Assembly (NCBI RefSeq): GCF_902497775.2 | Contig: NZ_OZ024668.1 | Location: 1,077,826-1,141,825 of the forward strand | Reading direction: 5' to 3' | Length of the DNA stretch: 64,000 nucleotides | Source of the DNA: Pseudomonas fluorescens | GTDB lineage: Bacteria > Pseudomonadota > Gammaproteobacteria > Pseudomonadales > Pseudomonadaceae | Shown here: positions 9,588 through 20,792 of the stretch, piece by piece | How positions within the stretch are numbered: the stretch's first letter is position 1 | Layout: each line of letters begins with the position of its first letter | Notes under the pieces: generated by a model | What the model was told of the DNA's origin: nothing | Database searches by the model: none | What the model saw: only the letters and a program-made list of their open reading frames with translations | Program-made: the position numbers and the translations under genes

Positions 9588-10115
9588 ATGTTGAATGACC
9601 CGATTCCACCTCACGTTGACCCGCGCAAATTGGCCGATCGTGGTGTTTCCCTTGAAGGAACACTGCAGCTCGCCGATTTGGAGAGACTCTGCGACCCGCT
9701 TTCCGACACTGTCGGTACGGTGCAGGCTAAATTCGATTTTGAGCGCGACGAGCAGAAGGCTGTGGTTATCCACACCGAACTGAGCGTCGAGGTCAAGATG
9801 GTTTGCCAGCGTTGTCTTGAGCTGGTCACCCTGCCGATCCACAGCGAAACTACATACGCTGTGGTGAAGGAGGGTGCGAATACCCAGTCGTTGCCGAAAG
9901 GTTATGACGTGCTGGAACTGGGCGAAGATCCTTTGGATCTGCAGGCCTTGGTCGAGGAGGAGCTTCTGCTCGCCTTGCCTATCGTGCCTGCTCATCATCC
10001 GGAAGAATGCCAGCAGCCGGCGGGCGCCGATGAGCCCGAACCGAGCAAGGACGAGGTAACACGGTCCAACCCGTTCAGTGTATTGGCGCAGTTAAAGCGT
10101 GACCCAAACGTTTAG
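9588..10115 (+). CDS. yceD: YceD family protein (DUF177)
   Basis: A 175-residue protein of the DUF177 family, encoded just before rpmF as in many bacteria. The family hallmark CQRCLE (CxxC) is present near residue 73, with an EEC motif near the C-terminus that may complete a metal site. In E. coli and plants the family is linked to accumulation of 23S rRNA or assembly of the large ribosomal subunit, which fits its pairing with the L32 gene. The next gene, rpmF, begins 13 bases downstream after the ribosome site AGGAG. Its own start appears nearly leaderless. Confidence 0.9.
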   Translation: MLNDPIPPHVDPRKLADRGVSLEGTLQLADLERLCDPLSDTVGTVQAKFDFERDEQKAVVIHTELSVEVKMVCQRCLELVTLPIHSETTYAVVKEGANTQSLPKGYDVLELGEDPLDLQALVEEELLLALPIVPAHHPEECQQPAGADEPEPSKDEVTRSNPFSVLAQLKRDPNV

Positions 10116-10128
10116 GAGTTAATCAATT

Positions 10129-10311
10129 ATGGCTGTTCAGCAGAACAAAAAATCCCGCTCTGCCCGTGACATGCGCCGTTCGCACGACGCCCTCTCGGAA
10201 AACGCTCTGTCCGTAGAGAAAACCACTGGTGAAGTGCACCTGCGTCACCACGTATCGCCAGAAGGCGTATACCGTGGTCGTAAAGTGATCGACAAGGGCG
10301 CTGACGAGTAA
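10129..10311 (+). CDS. rpmF: 50S ribosomal protein L32
   Basis: The 60-residue basic protein [20 protein letters not shown] matches bacterial L32 over its full length. A clear AGGAG precedes the ATG by nine bases. This form lacks the four zinc-binding cysteines found in some L32 paralogues. It is co-transcribed with yceD and plsX, a known link between ribosome production and phospholipid synthesis. Confidence 0.97.
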
Positions 10312-10314
10312 TCC

Positions 10315-11325
10315 TTGTCCGCTCAGATCATCGCGATTGACGCAATGGGCGGGGACTTCGGTCCCCGCAGCATTGTTCAGGCGAGTATTGCTTGCCTGTC
10401 GGCTACCCCCTCGCTGCACCTGACCCTCGTCGGTCAACCCTCCCTCCTTGAAGATCTGATCGCTGGCCAGTCGGCAGCGGATCGCGCGCGCCTGCAGATT
10501 GTGGCTGCCAGCGAAGTGATCGGCATGGATGAGCGGCCGTCCCAGGCGCTGCGCGGCAAGCCCGATTCGTCCATGCGCGTGGCCCTCGAATTATTGCGTG
10601 ATGGCAAGGTCCAGGCCTGCGTGAGTGCCGGCAACACCGGTGCGCTGATGGCGCTGTCGCGCTATGTATTGAAAACCCTGCCTGGCATCGATCGCCCGGC
10701 CATGGTTGCCGCCATCCCTACTCAGACCGGTTATTGTCAGCTGCTCGACCTGGGCGCCAACGTCGACTGCAGTGCAGAAAATCTCTACCAGTTCGCGGTG
10801 ATGGGCTCGGTGGCCGCCCAGGCGCTGGGGATCTCCCGGCCGCGCGTGGCCTTGCTCAATGTCGGCACCGAAGACATCAAGGGTAACCAGCAGGTCAAGC
10901 TTGCGGCCAATCTGCTGCAGAACGCCCGCGGCCTGAACTACATCGGCTTCGTCGAAGGTGATGGGTTGTACCGTGGCGAGGCGGATGTGGTGGTGTGCGA
11001 CGGTTTTGTCGGCAATATCCTGCTCAAGTCCAGCGAAGGCCTGGCGACCATGATCGGTTTGCGCATCGAGGCCCTGTTCAAGGGCGGGCTTGGCGCGCGT
11101 CTGGCCGGTGCCGTGGCCATGCCGCTGCTGCGCCGCCTGCAGGCCGACCTGGCGCCGGCGCGACATAATGGCGCAAGCTTCCTGGGTCTGCAGGGGATCG
11201 TCATCAAGAGTCATGGCTCTGCCGGCGTGCAGGGCTTTCAGAGCGCCATCCAGCGGGCGCTTATCGAGATCCAGGAGAACCTGCCACAGCGCCTGCACGG
11301 GCGCCTGGAAGACCTGTTGCTTTAG
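10315..11325 (+). CDS. plsX: phosphate acyltransferase PlsX
   Basis: PlsX converts acyl-ACP and phosphate to acyl-phosphate, the acyl donor for glycerol-3-phosphate acylation at the membrane. The 336-residue sequence begins with the family signature [13 protein letters not shown] and contains [13 protein letters not shown] and [13 protein letters not shown]. The start is a TTG at 10315, four bases after the rpmF stop, because no ATG or GTG occurs before the conserved N-terminus; this suggests coupled, low-efficiency initiation. It leads into fabD after 129 bases. Confidence 0.95.
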   Translation: MSAQIIAIDAMGGDFGPRSIVQASIACLSATPSLHLTLVGQPSLLEDLIAGQSAADRARLQIVAASEVIGMDERPSQALRGKPDSSMRVALELLRDGKVQACVSAGNTGALMALSRYVLKTLPGIDRPAMVAAIPTQTGYCQLLDLGANVDCSAENLYQFAVMGSVAAQALGISRPRVALLNVGTEDIKGNQQVKLAANLLQNARGLNYIGFVEGDGLYRGEADVVVCDGFVGNILLKSSEGLATMIGLRIEALFKGGLGARLAGAVAMPLLRRLQADLAPARHNGASFLGLQGIVIKSHGSAGVQGFQSAIQRALIEIQENLPQRLHGRLEDLLL

Positions 11326-11454
11326 GCATATGCCTCAGGAAGTGGTTAAATGTGACCGCTTGGTCCTCGTTACCATCCAACTCTTCAGTTTCTTGTGCTC
11401 AGCCTGGTGCTGGGCGCTTTATTTCCGACGACAAGATCACTAGGGGCTTGTTCA

Positions 11455-12393
11455 ATGTCTGCATCCCTCGCATTCGTCTTTCCCGGTCAAGGTTCGCAGT
11501 CCCTCGGCATGCTCGCCGAGCTGGGCGCCCAGTATCCGCTGGTCATTGATACCTTCCGTGAGGCCTCCGAGGCTCTGGGCTATGACCTCTGGGCGCTGAC
11601 CCAGAACGGTCCGGAAGAGCAACTCAACCAAACCGACAAAACCCAACCGGCCATTCTCACCGCCTCGATCGCCTTGTGGCGCCTGTGGCTGGCCGAGGGC
11701 GGCGCGCGTCCGGCATTCGTTTCCGGTCACAGCCTGGGCGAGTACAGCGCCCTGGTTGCCGCTGGCAGCCTGAGCCTGGGTGACGCGGTGAAGCTGGTAA
11801 AGCGTCGTGGCGAGCTCATGCAAGAGGCCGTGCCGGCCGGGCAGGGCGCCATGGCCGCAATCCTTGGTCTGGACGACGCTGACGTCGTTGCCATCTGTGC
11901 AGAAGCTGCCCAGGGCGAAGTGGTCAGTGCGGTGAACTTCAACTCGCCAGGTCAGGTCGTGATCGCGGGTGCCAAGGCGGCCGTCGAACGCGCCATGGAA
12001 GCCTGCAAGGCCAAGGGCGCCAAGCGTGCACTGCCGCTGCCGGTCAGCGTGCCGTCGCACTGTGAGCTGATGCGCCCAGCCGCCGAGCGCTTTGCCGAAT
12101 CGGTCAATGCCATCGACTGGCAGGTTCCGCAGATCCCGGTGGTGCAGAACGTCAGCGCCGCCGTTGCCGCTGACCTCGACACCCTCAAGCGCGACCTGCT
12201 GGAACAATTGTATAAGCCTGTGCGTTGGGTCGAATGCGTGCAGACCCTGGCCGCCAATGGCGCGGTGCAGCTGGTCGAGTGCGGCCCGGGCAAGGTTCTT
12301 GCTGGTCTGAACAAGCGCTGCGCCGACGGCGTGAACACCTCTAACCTCAATACCCCGGATGCTTTCGCCGCGACGCTCGCGGCGCAGGCCTGA
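11455..12393 (+). CDS. fabD: malonyl-CoA:ACP transacylase
   Basis: FabD loads malonate from CoA onto acyl carrier protein for fatty acid elongation. The 312-residue protein has FVFPGQGSQ near the start and the nucleophile Ser93 in GHSLGEYSAL; the catalytic histidine lies in VSVPSHCELM. The ATG at 11455 fits the family N-terminus, although the frame is open 20 codons further upstream. It forms the head of the fabD-fabG-acpP-fabF group; the fabG start follows 16 bases after its stop. Confidence 0.96.
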   Translation: MSASLAFVFPGQGSQSLGMLAELGAQYPLVIDTFREASEALGYDLWALTQNGPEEQLNQTDKTQPAILTASIALWRLWLAEGGARPAFVSGHSLGEYSALVAAGSLSLGDAVKLVKRRGELMQEAVPAGQGAMAAILGLDDADVVAICAEAAQGEVVSAVNFNSPGQVVIAGAKAAVERAMEACKAKGAKRALPLPVSVPSHCELMRPAAERFAESVNAIDWQVPQIPVVQNVSAAVAADLDTLKRDLLEQLYKPVRWVECVQTLAANGAVQLVECGPGKVLAGLNKRCADGVNTSNLNTPDAFAATLAAQA

Positions 12394-12409
12394 TTTAGGA
12401 GAAGCTTGC

Positions 12410-13150
12410 ATGAGCCTGCAAGGTAAAGTTGCCCTGGTTACCGGCGCCAGCCGTGGTATCGGCCAGGCTATCGCCCTGGAACTGGGCCGTCTGGGCGCTA
12501 CCGTGATCGGTACCGCCACCTCCGCTTCGGGCGCCGAGCGTATCGCCGCGACCCTCAAGGAGCACGGCATTACCGGCACCGGCCTGGAGCTGAACGTGAC
12601 CAGCGACGAGTCGGTCACCGCCACCCTGGCCAAGATCCAGGAGCAGTTCGGCGCGCCGACCATCCTGGTCAACAACGCTGGTATCACCCGCGACAACCTC
12701 ATGCTGCGCATGAAGGACGACGAGTGGTTCGACGTCATCGACACCAACCTGAACAGCCTCTACCGTCTGTCCAAGGGCGTGCTGCGTGGCATGACCAAGG
12801 CGCGCTGGGGTCGTATCATCAGCATCGGCTCGGTAGTGGGTGCCATGGGTAACGTCGGCCAGGTCAACTACGCCGCCGCCAAGGCCGGCCTGGAAGGCTT
12901 CAGCCGCGCCCTGGCGCGTGAAGTCGGCTCCCGTGCGATCACCGTCAACTCGGTGACCCCGGGCTTCATCGACACCGACATGACTCGCGAGCTGCCTGAA
13001 GCTCAGCGTGAAGCGCTGCAGACCCAGATCCCCCTGGGGCGTCTGGGCCAGGCTCAGGAGATCGCCAATGTGGTGGCTTTCCTGGCCTCCGAAGGTGCAG
13101 GCTATGTCACCGGCGCGACCATTCCGGTCAACGGCGGCATGTACATGTAA
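12410..13150 (+). CDS. fabG: 3-oxoacyl-ACP reductase
   Basis: FabG is the NADPH-dependent reductase of the fatty acid elongation cycle. The 246-residue protein has the cofactor motif TGASRGIG at residues 11-18, NNAG, the catalytic Ser in SIGSVVG and the YAAAK pair. The C-terminus GATIPVNGGMYM is typical of true FabG as opposed to other short-chain dehydrogenases. The ATG at 12410 is preceded by TTAGGAG. It lies between fabD and acpP. Confidence 0.96.
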   Translation: MSLQGKVALVTGASRGIGQAIALELGRLGATVIGTATSASGAERIAATLKEHGITGTGLELNVTSDESVTATLAKIQEQFGAPTILVNNAGITRDNLMLRMKDDEWFDVIDTNLNSLYRLSKGVLRGMTKARWGRIISIGSVVGAMGNVGQVNYAAAKAGLEGFSRALAREVGSRAITVNSVTPGFIDTDMTRELPEAQREALQTQIPLGRLGQAQEIANVVAFLASEGAGYVTGATIPVNGGMYM

Positions 13151-13346
13151 AATTGAATGTGACGGATTGCTTCAAAAAAATGTCATACGAGCTGTCTAAA
13201 ATCCGTTATAAAGCTGCAACCAGATTCTAGTTGGTTGGCAGGTGTGGTCTTGCAAGGCGTGTTGCGCTTGAAAAGCAGACGTCTTTCTATACACTTACAC
13301 ACCGGCCAGCTGCCTGACATATGTCCATTAGGAGTGAAAACAAGGT

Positions 13347-13583
13347 ATGAGCACCATCGAAGAACGCGTCAAGAAAATCGTCGCCGAGCAACTGGGCGTT
13401 AAAGAAGAAGAAGTAGTGAACACTGCTTCCTTCGTCGAAGATCTGGGTGCCGATTCCCTTGACACCGTTGAGCTGGTGATGGCTCTGGAAGAGGAATTCG
13501 AGACCGAAATCCCTGACGAAGAAGCTGAGAAGATCACTACTGTTCAAGCTGCTATCGACTACGTCACCAGCCACCAGGCCTAA
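13347..13583 (+). CDS. acpP: acyl carrier protein
   Basis: The 78-residue, very acidic carrier protein holds growing acyl chains on a phosphopantetheine arm attached to Ser37 in [25 protein letters not shown] precedes the ATG. A 196-base gap from fabG probably holds its own promoter, expected because ACP is needed in large excess; AT-rich -10-like sequences (TAAAAT 13197, TATAAA 13207) occur but no convincing -35 was found. A terminator-like hairpin follows before fabF. Confidence 0.97.
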   Translation: MSTIEERVKKIVAEQLGVKEEEVVNTASFVEDLGADSLDTVELVMALEEEFETEIPDEEAEKITTVQAAIDYVTSHQA

Positions 13584-13612
13584 GACGTTGTAGTCGTCGC
13601 TTCTTGTCATGG

Positions 13613-13652
13613 AAAAACCGCACTGCCTTCGCCGGCGTGCGGTTTTTTCTTT
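13613..13652 (+). terminator. terminator or attenuator between acpP and fabF
   Basis: AAAAACCGCAC pairs with GTGCGGTTTTTT around TGCCTTCGCCGGC and ends in a T-run. It lies 30 bases after the acpP stop and before fabF. Partial termination here would keep acpP mRNA more abundant than that of the downstream genes. Confidence 0.8.
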
Positions 13653-13687
13653 ACAAGAGATGTAGTCAATTGAATAAGGAGAGTGCT

Positions 13688-14932
13688 GTGTCGCGTAGAC
13701 GCGTCGTGGTCACCGGTATGGGTATGCTGTCGCCACTGGGCACGGATGTGCCGAGCAGTTGGCAGGGCATTCTGGCTGGCCGCAGTGGCATAGGTCTGAT
13801 CGAGCATACTGACCTGTCTGCCTACTCCACCCGTTTTGGCGGCTCGGTAAAGGGCTTTGAAGTCGAGCAGTACCTGTCGGTCAAGGAAGCCCGCAAGCTC
13901 GATCTGTTCATTCAGTACGGCCTGGCAGCCGGTTTTCAGGCAGTGCGTAACGCCGGCCTGGAAGTGACCGATGCCAACCGTGAGCGCATTGGCGTGGCCA
14001 TGGGCTCGGGTATTGGTGGCCTGACCAACATCGAAGAAACCAGCCGGACCTTGCATGACCAGGGCCCGCGGCGCATTTCGCCATTCTTCGTGCCGGGCTC
14101 GATCATCAACATGATTTCCGGTTTCCTGTCGATCCACCTGGGTGTACAGGGACCGAACTACGCTATTTCCACCGCCTGCACCACCGGTACCCACTGTATC
14201 GGCATGGCTGCGCGCAACATCGCCTTCGGTGAGGCCGACGTGATGATTGCCGGGGGTGCGGAAATGGCCGCCTGTGGTCTGGGTATGGGCGGTTTCGGTG
14301 CGTCGCGGGCGCTGTCGACCCGCAACGACGATCCGACCCGCGCCAGCCGTCCGTGGGACCAGGGCCGTGACGGCTTCGTCCTCGCCGACGGCGCCGGTGC
14401 GTTGGTGCTCGAAGAGCTCGAGCACGCCAAGGCCCGTGGTGCGACCATCTATGCCGAGCTGGTAGGTTTTGGCATGAGTGGCGATGCCTATCACATGACC
14501 TCGCCGCCAGAAGACGGCAGCGGTGCTGCGCGCTGCATGGCCAATGCCCTGCGCGATGCCGGCCTGAACGCCAGCGAGGTTGATTACATCAACGCCCATG
14601 GTACGTCGACGCCTGCCGGTGACCTGGCAGAAGCTTCGGCGATCAAGTCGGTGTTCGGTGATCACGCCTACAAGCTGGCGGTCAGCTCGACCAAGTCGAT
14701 GACCGGTCACCTGCTCGGCGCTGCCGGTGCAGTTGAAGCGATCTTCAGCGTACTGTCGATCAACAGCCAGGTGGCGCCGCCGACCATTAACCTGGAGGAG
14801 CCGAGCGAAGGCTGCGACCTCGACTTCGTACCGCACCAGGCACGCAACATGCCGATCGAAGTGGTGCTGTCCAACTCCTTCGGTTTTGGTGGTACCAACG
14901 GCTCGCTGGTGTTCCGCCGGTTCGCCGGCTGA
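13688..14932 (+). CDS. fabF: 3-oxoacyl-ACP synthase II
   Basis: FabF condenses malonyl-ACP with acyl-ACP, including the step giving vaccenate. The 414-residue protein has the active cysteine in [12 protein letters not shown] and histidines in NAHGTSTP and [10 protein letters not shown]. The GTG at 13688 is chosen because AAGGAG lies seven bases upstream and the family N-terminus [12 protein letters not shown] begins there; the frame is open further upstream through the terminator. Its stop overlaps the pabC start by one base. Confidence 0.96.
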   Translation: MSRRRVVVTGMGMLSPLGTDVPSSWQGILAGRSGIGLIEHTDLSAYSTRFGGSVKGFEVEQYLSVKEARKLDLFIQYGLAAGFQAVRNAGLEVTDANRERIGVAMGSGIGGLTNIEETSRTLHDQGPRRISPFFVPGSIINMISGFLSIHLGVQGPNYAISTACTTGTHCIGMAARNIAFGEADVMIAGGAEMAACGLGMGGFGASRALSTRNDDPTRASRPWDQGRDGFVLADGAGALVLEELEHAKARGATIYAELVGFGMSGDAYHMTSPPEDGSGAARCMANALRDAGLNASEVDYINAHGTSTPAGDLAEASAIKSVFGDHAYKLAVSSTKSMTGHLLGAAGAVEAIFSVLSINSQVAPPTINLEEPSEGCDLDFVPHQARNMPIEVVLSNSFGFGGTNGSLVFRRFAG

Positions 14933-15747
14933 TGCACAGCTGGATCGATGGCCAACCGGCAGATGCACTGACGTTGCAAAGCCGAGGGCTGGCCTATGGC
15001 GATGGTCTGTTCGAGACCATCGCCGTACGGGCCGGTCGGCCATCGTTGCTCGAGTACCACCTCGAGCGCCTGGCGCTGGGTTGCCAGCGCCTGGCGATCA
15101 GCGCCGATCACGGCCTGATTCGCGACGAGCTATGCCGTTATGCCAGCTTGCTGGGCGACGGCGTGCTCAAGCTCATTGTTACCCGTGGCGACAGCCAGCG
15201 CGGTTATGCGCCGGCTTCTGGCGTGGCGCCACGGCGTATTCTCCAGGGCAATCCCTTGCCCGCTTATCCCGCACAGCATGCCGAGCAGGGCGTTCGCCTG
15301 TTTGACTGCCAGACCCGCCTGGCCGAGCAGCCGTTGCTGGCTGGCCTGAAACACCTCAATCGCCTTGAGCAAGTGCTGGCCCGTGCCGAGTGGCAGGATG
15401 CCGGCCACGCCGAAGGTTTGATGCGCGATGTTTCCGGGCGCATCATCGAAGGGGTGTATAGCAACCTGTTCCTGGTGCGCGATGGCCAGTTGCTAACCGC
15501 CGACCTGAGCCGCTGCGGCGTGGCTGGGGTGATGCGCGCCGCCTTGCTCGATCATGCCAGGGGCGCCGCAATTGCTGTGCAGATAACCGACTTGAGCCTG
15601 CAGGACCTGGAGCAGGCCGACGAAGTATTTGTCTGCAACAGCGTCTACGGCATCTGGCCGGTACAGGCTTTTGCATCGCTGAACTGGCCGCCGGGGCCGC
15701 TCACCCGTAAACTGCAGGCCATTGCCCGTACGCTACTGGATGCCTGA
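14932..15747 (+). CDS. pabC: aminodeoxychorismate lyase
   Basis: PabC is a fold-type IV PLP enzyme that releases pyruvate from 4-amino-4-deoxychorismate, giving p-aminobenzoate for folate. The 271-residue protein shows SRGLAYGDGLFET at the N-terminus and GLKHLNRLEQVLA with the PLP lysine, plus EGVYSNLFLV. It follows fabF with a one-base overlap (TGATG) and precedes mltG by three bases, the classical pabC-mltG-tmk-holB arrangement. Confidence 0.93.
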   Translation: MHSWIDGQPADALTLQSRGLAYGDGLFETIAVRAGRPSLLEYHLERLALGCQRLAISADHGLIRDELCRYASLLGDGVLKLIVTRGDSQRGYAPASGVAPRRILQGNPLPAYPAQHAEQGVRLFDCQTRLAEQPLLAGLKHLNRLEQVLARAEWQDAGHAEGLMRDVSGRIIEGVYSNLFLVRDGQLLTADLSRCGVAGVMRAALLDHARGAAIAVQITDLSLQDLEQADEVFVCNSVYGIWPVQAFASLNWPPGPLTRKLQAIARTLLDA

Positions 15748-15750
15748 TTT

Positions 15751-16890
15751 GTGAGACGTAAATTCTTGGTGCTGCTGGAGATCGGTTTGATCCTGGCCGG
15801 CCTGATGTTGGGCTATTCGGCCTGGAAGGTGAAGTCGGCGCTGGAGCAGACCCTGCACGTGTCCCAGGAGCAGTTGCTCGACGTGCCCACCGGTACCACC
15901 CCCAACCGCATGTTCTACCGTATGCAGAACGACGGTGTGCTGGAAGATGCCTTCTGGCTGCGCCTGTACTGGCGCTTCAATATGGCCGGGGTGCCGCTGC
16001 ACACCGGCGAATACCGCATGACCCCGGGCATGAGCGTGCGCGACCTGTTCGAGGTCTGGCGTCGTGGTGATGTGGTGCAGTACACCCTGACCCTGGTCGA
16101 AGGCTGGAATTTCCGCCAGGTGCGCGCCGCGCTGGCCAAGCACGAAAAAATCAGGAAGACCATCGACGGCCTGAGCGACGCCGAGGTCATGGACAAGCTC
16201 GGCCATCCGGGAGTGTTCCCCGAAGGGCGGTTCTTCCCCGATACCTACCGCTTCGTGCGGGGCATGAGTGACGTCGAGTTCCTCCAGCAAGCCTACGCGC
16301 GCCTGGACGAAGTGCTGGCCAAGGAGTGGGCTGAACGCTCCAGTGACGTGCCGTATCGCGACCCGTACCAGGCGCTGATCATGGCGTCGCTGGTCGAGAA
16401 GGAAACCGGTGTGCCGCAAGAGCGCGGGCAGATTGCCGGGGTGTTCGTGCGGCGCATGCGCATCGGCATGTTGCTGCAGACCGACCCGACGGTGATTTAT
16501 GGCATGGGCGAGCGTTACAATGGCAAGATCACCCGCGCCGACCTGCGCGAGCCGACGCCGTACAACACCTACACCAATGCCGGGCTGCCGCCGACGCCGA
16601 TTGCCATGGTCGGCCGCGAAGCCATTCACGCCGCGTTGAACCCGACGCCGGGCAGCAGCTTGTATTTCGTTGCCCGTGGCGATGGCAGCCATGTGTTCTC
16701 CGATGACCTCGATGCGCACAATTCGGCTGTCCGCGAATACCAGATCAAGCGCCGTGCCGACTATCGCTCGAGCCCGGCCCCTGTTTCCGAACCTGAGGCC
16801 CAGTCGCAGACGCCGCAATTGCCGGACGTCAGCCCTGAGCCGGTGCCCGAGCAAGCGGCGCCGGCCAGCGACGCAGCCTCCCCGCAATGA
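15751..16890 (+). CDS. mltG: endolytic murein transglycosylase MltG
   Basis: MltG (YceG) cuts nascent glycan strands at the inner membrane and so sets their length. The 379-residue protein has one N-terminal membrane helix (about 5-24), then the YceG domain with catalytic Glu in SLVEKETGVPQER and the LQTDPTVIYG and TPYNTYTNAGLPPTPI motifs. The last 45 or so residues are a Pro/Glu/Ala-rich tail (SEPEAQSQTPQLPDVSPEPV) beyond the usual domain end. The start is a GTG at 15751, three bases after pabC. tmk follows after 19 bases. Confidence 0.95.
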   Translation: MRRKFLVLLEIGLILAGLMLGYSAWKVKSALEQTLHVSQEQLLDVPTGTTPNRMFYRMQNDGVLEDAFWLRLYWRFNMAGVPLHTGEYRMTPGMSVRDLFEVWRRGDVVQYTLTLVEGWNFRQVRAALAKHEKIRKTIDGLSDAEVMDKLGHPGVFPEGRFFPDTYRFVRGMSDVEFLQQAYARLDEVLAKEWAERSSDVPYRDPYQALIMASLVEKETGVPQERGQIAGVFVRRMRIGMLLQTDPTVIYGMGERYNGKITRADLREPTPYNTYTNAGLPPTPIAMVGREAIHAALNPTPGSSLYFVARGDGSHVFSDDLDAHNSAVREYQIKRRADYRSSPAPVSEPEAQSQTPQLPDVSPEPVPEQAAPASDAASPQ

Positions 16891-16900
16891 TCAACTGTAA

Positions 16901-18521
<1,621 letters not shown>

Positions 18522-18564
18522 GCTGCGCCGTTCCTTTATTACTTTTCAGCGTTGTCATTTGCCC

Positions 18565-19347
18565 ATGCTCGTAGATTCCCATTGCCACCTCGACCGTCTT
18601 GACCTTACCGCCCACCAGGGCTCGCTGGATGCGGCCCTGGATGCTGCCCGCGCGCGCGGCGTCGGGCACTTTCTGTGCATCGGCGTCAGCGCCGACAACG
18701 CCCAGGCGGTCAAGGACCTCAGCGAACGCTACAGCGATGTCGACTGCTCGGTGGGCATCCACCCGCTCGATCTCACGCCCGATGGTGCGCCGCCGCTGGA
18801 CTGGCTGCTCAAGGAGCTTGAGCACCCGCACGTGGTAGCGATTGGTGAAACCGGCCTGGACTATCACTACGAGCCGCAAGCGGCGCAAGTGCAGCAGGAC
18901 TCCTTTCGCCTGCACCTGGAGGCGGCCAAGGTCACCGGCAAGCCGGTTATCATCCACACCCGGGCGGCGCGCGCCGACACCCTGACCCTGCTGCGTGAAG
19001 CAGATCTGAGTCAGGCCGGGGTACTGCATTGCTTCACCGAAGACTGGGAGATGGCCAAGGCGGCGCTGGATCTGGGCTATTACATCTCGCTGTCGGGCAT
19101 CGTCACCTTCCGCAACGCCGATGCGCTGCGCGATGTGGCCCGCCAGGTGCCGGCCGATCGGCTGCTGGTCGAGACCGACTCGCCGTACCTGGCGCCGATC
19201 CCCTATCGCGGCAAGCCCAACCTGCCACAGTACGTGCGCGAAGTGGCGGAGTTCGTGGCGATGGTGCGCGGTGAAAGCTATGAGCAACTGGCCGCGCAGA
19301 CCACGGCCAACTTCAAGCGGCTGTTTCCGTTGGCGCGGGTGGCCTGA
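18565..19347 (+). CDS. TatD family metal-dependent hydrolase
   Basis: TatD-type enzymes are TIM-barrel metallohydrolases; characterised members are DNases that chew single-stranded DNA. The 260-residue protein has HCH in VDSHCHLD, metal ligands Glu in GETGLDYHY, His in IIHTRAA and LHCF, and Asp in ETDSPYLAP, so the site is complete. The ATG at 18565 is preferred to a TTG two codons upstream. The genomic link with tmk-holB matches the YcfH branch of the family rather than TatD proper. Confidence 0.92.
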   Translation: MLVDSHCHLDRLDLTAHQGSLDAALDAARARGVGHFLCIGVSADNAQAVKDLSERYSDVDCSVGIHPLDLTPDGAPPLDWLLKELEHPHVVAIGETGLDYHYEPQAAQVQQDSFRLHLEAAKVTGKPVIIHTRAARADTLTLLREADLSQAGVLHCFTEDWEMAKAALDLGYYISLSGIVTFRNADALRDVARQVPADRLLVETDSPYLAPIPYRGKPNLPQYVREVAEFVAMVRGESYEQLAAQTTANFKRLFPLARVA

Positions 19348-19379
19348 GCGGCTTTTGCCGGGCGGTAAAAATCGCAGGC

Positions 19380-19415
19380 AAAAAAAACCCGGGTTCTGGG
19401 GGGTGAATCCGGGTT
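19380..19415 (-). terminator. terminator for the class V aminotransferase gene
   Basis: On the minus strand AACCCGG and CCGGGTT pair (19409-19415 with 19386-19392) and are followed by a run of eight T. It lies about 170 bases beyond the stop of the minus-strand gene and 33 bases past the tatD stop. It has no T-run in the plus direction. The 239 bases between tatD and the aminotransferase hold no credible gene. Confidence 0.7.
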
Positions 19416-19586
19416 AAGACCATTAGGAGTAAAACAAAGGCACGCGGTCCCTGAGCGCCTTTATCGGCGCCACATGGGGGGATGCGCTGCGCCAACATCT
19501 GAAGTATTGGCCAGGATTGGCGCGCCGCCACCGGTGGCTGGTCGTTTTTTAAACAGATTTGGAATACGTCTGCCGCTGCTGAGCAC

Positions 19587-20720
19587 TCATCGCTCTGCGA
19601 TCTGCCGCACAATGGCCAGAGTTTCGTCGATTATCTGTTTAGGTGTGTAGAAATGCGGGGAAAATCGCACGCCGGGGCCCCGTGTAATGCACACCACCTG
19701 TTCTTGCTTGAGCCGCTGATAAACTTGCGCGTTCTCGACACCCTCAACGCTGAAGGAAACAATCCCCGAGCGGCGCAGCGGATCCTGCGGGCTGTGCACG
19801 CGGACCCCGGGGATCGCTGCCAGGCCCTCGTTGAGCCATTGCACCCGTTGCAGTAGCGCTGCTGCCACCTGATCCATGCCCACTTCTTCGAGCAGCGCCA
19901 GGCTGGCCTCAAGCGCCGCTGCACCGAGCATGTTCGGGCTGCCGCATTCAAAGCGTCGGGCGCTATGGGCGGGTTGCCATTCACTGCGCGTGTAGTCGCC
20001 CATGTGTTCGAGCATATGCCAGCCGTACTCGCTGAGCTTGAGCAGCGGGCGCACCTCGGCGCGGCAATAGAACACCCCCAGGCCTTCCGGGCCGAGCATC
20101 CATTTATGCCCGTCAGCCATGGCAAAGTCGCACTGGTAGGCCTGTACGTCGAAGGGCAGGGCGCCCAGTTGCTGGATGGCGTCGATGCAGAACAGTACTT
20201 CCCGATCACGACAGCCTTGGCCCAGGCGCACCAGGTCAAGGCGCAAACCGCTGGCGAACTGCACGGCGCTGATCGCCAGCAGGCGCACCTTGGGGCCGCA
20301 GGCAGCGAGCAAGGCGCCTTCCGGGTCGCTGCCCTTGAGGCTCACCTGGATAACGCTGACGCCTTTGTCGGCCAGGGCTTCCCAGACGATCCGGTTGGAT
20401 GGGAATTCTTCGTCGCTGATGACGATCTGATCGCCGGCCTGCCAGTCGATACCGAAGGCGACGAAAGAAAGCGCCTCGGAGGTGTTTTTGACCAGGGCAA
20501 TGTCATCCGTCGACGGTGCATTCGTCAGGCGCATCAGGCGTTCACGTAAACGTTGCTCCATGGCCATCCAGTCCGAATAGTCCCTTGCACCGAGTAAAAC
20601 GTTCTCGCTGGCGAAACGTGAAACCGCCTGGCAGGCGCGTTTCGGCCAGGGTGCCACGGCAGCATGGTTCAGATAGCGAAGCCCCGGGGCCTGTTCAAAC
20701 TCATCAAGAAACATAGACAT
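19587..20720 (-). CDS. class V aminotransferase family PLP enzyme
   Basis: The 377-residue protein has the fold-type I PLP pattern: Asp180 in CIDAIQQLGALP that contacts the pyridine nitrogen, and the Schiff-base lysine Lys206 in MADGHKWMLGPEG. It resembles the cysteine desulfurase / isopenicillin-N-epimerase-like branch, but no active cysteine loop typical of desulfurases is evident near the C-terminus. The reaction cannot be assigned. It is transcribed divergently from the TetR-type gene at 20793 with 72 bases between starts, suggesting control by it. Start at 20720 or 20714 (MSM). Confidence 0.85.
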   Translation of the reverse strand: MSMFLDEFEQAPGLRYLNHAAVAPWPKRACQAVSRFASENVLLGARDYSDWMAMEQRLRERLMRLTNAPSTDDIALVKNTSEALSFVAFGIDWQAGDQIVISDEEFPSNRIVWEALADKGVSVIQVSLKGSDPEGALLAACGPKVRLLAISAVQFASGLRLDLVRLGQGCRDREVLFCIDAIQQLGALPFDVQAYQCDFAMADGHKWMLGPEGLGVFYCRAEVRPLLKLSEYGWHMLEHMGDYTRSEWQPAHSARRFECGSPNMLGAAALEASLALLEEVGMDQVAAALLQRVQWLNEGLAAIPGVRVHSPQDPLRRSGIVSFSVEGVENAQVYQRLKQEQVVCITRGPGVRFSPHFYTPKQIIDETLAIVRQIAER

Positions 20721-20792
20721 GGTTGGATGATCCGTGCATTTTTGCGCAAGTTAGGCATAATAACCGGCTTCGATTTTGATCCAGTCCTTCTT

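Noticed and set aside
13604..13687. N-terminal extension of fabF through the open upstream frame
   Set aside because: It would pass through the acpP-fabF terminator, and AAGGAG with correct spacing supports the GTG at 13688.
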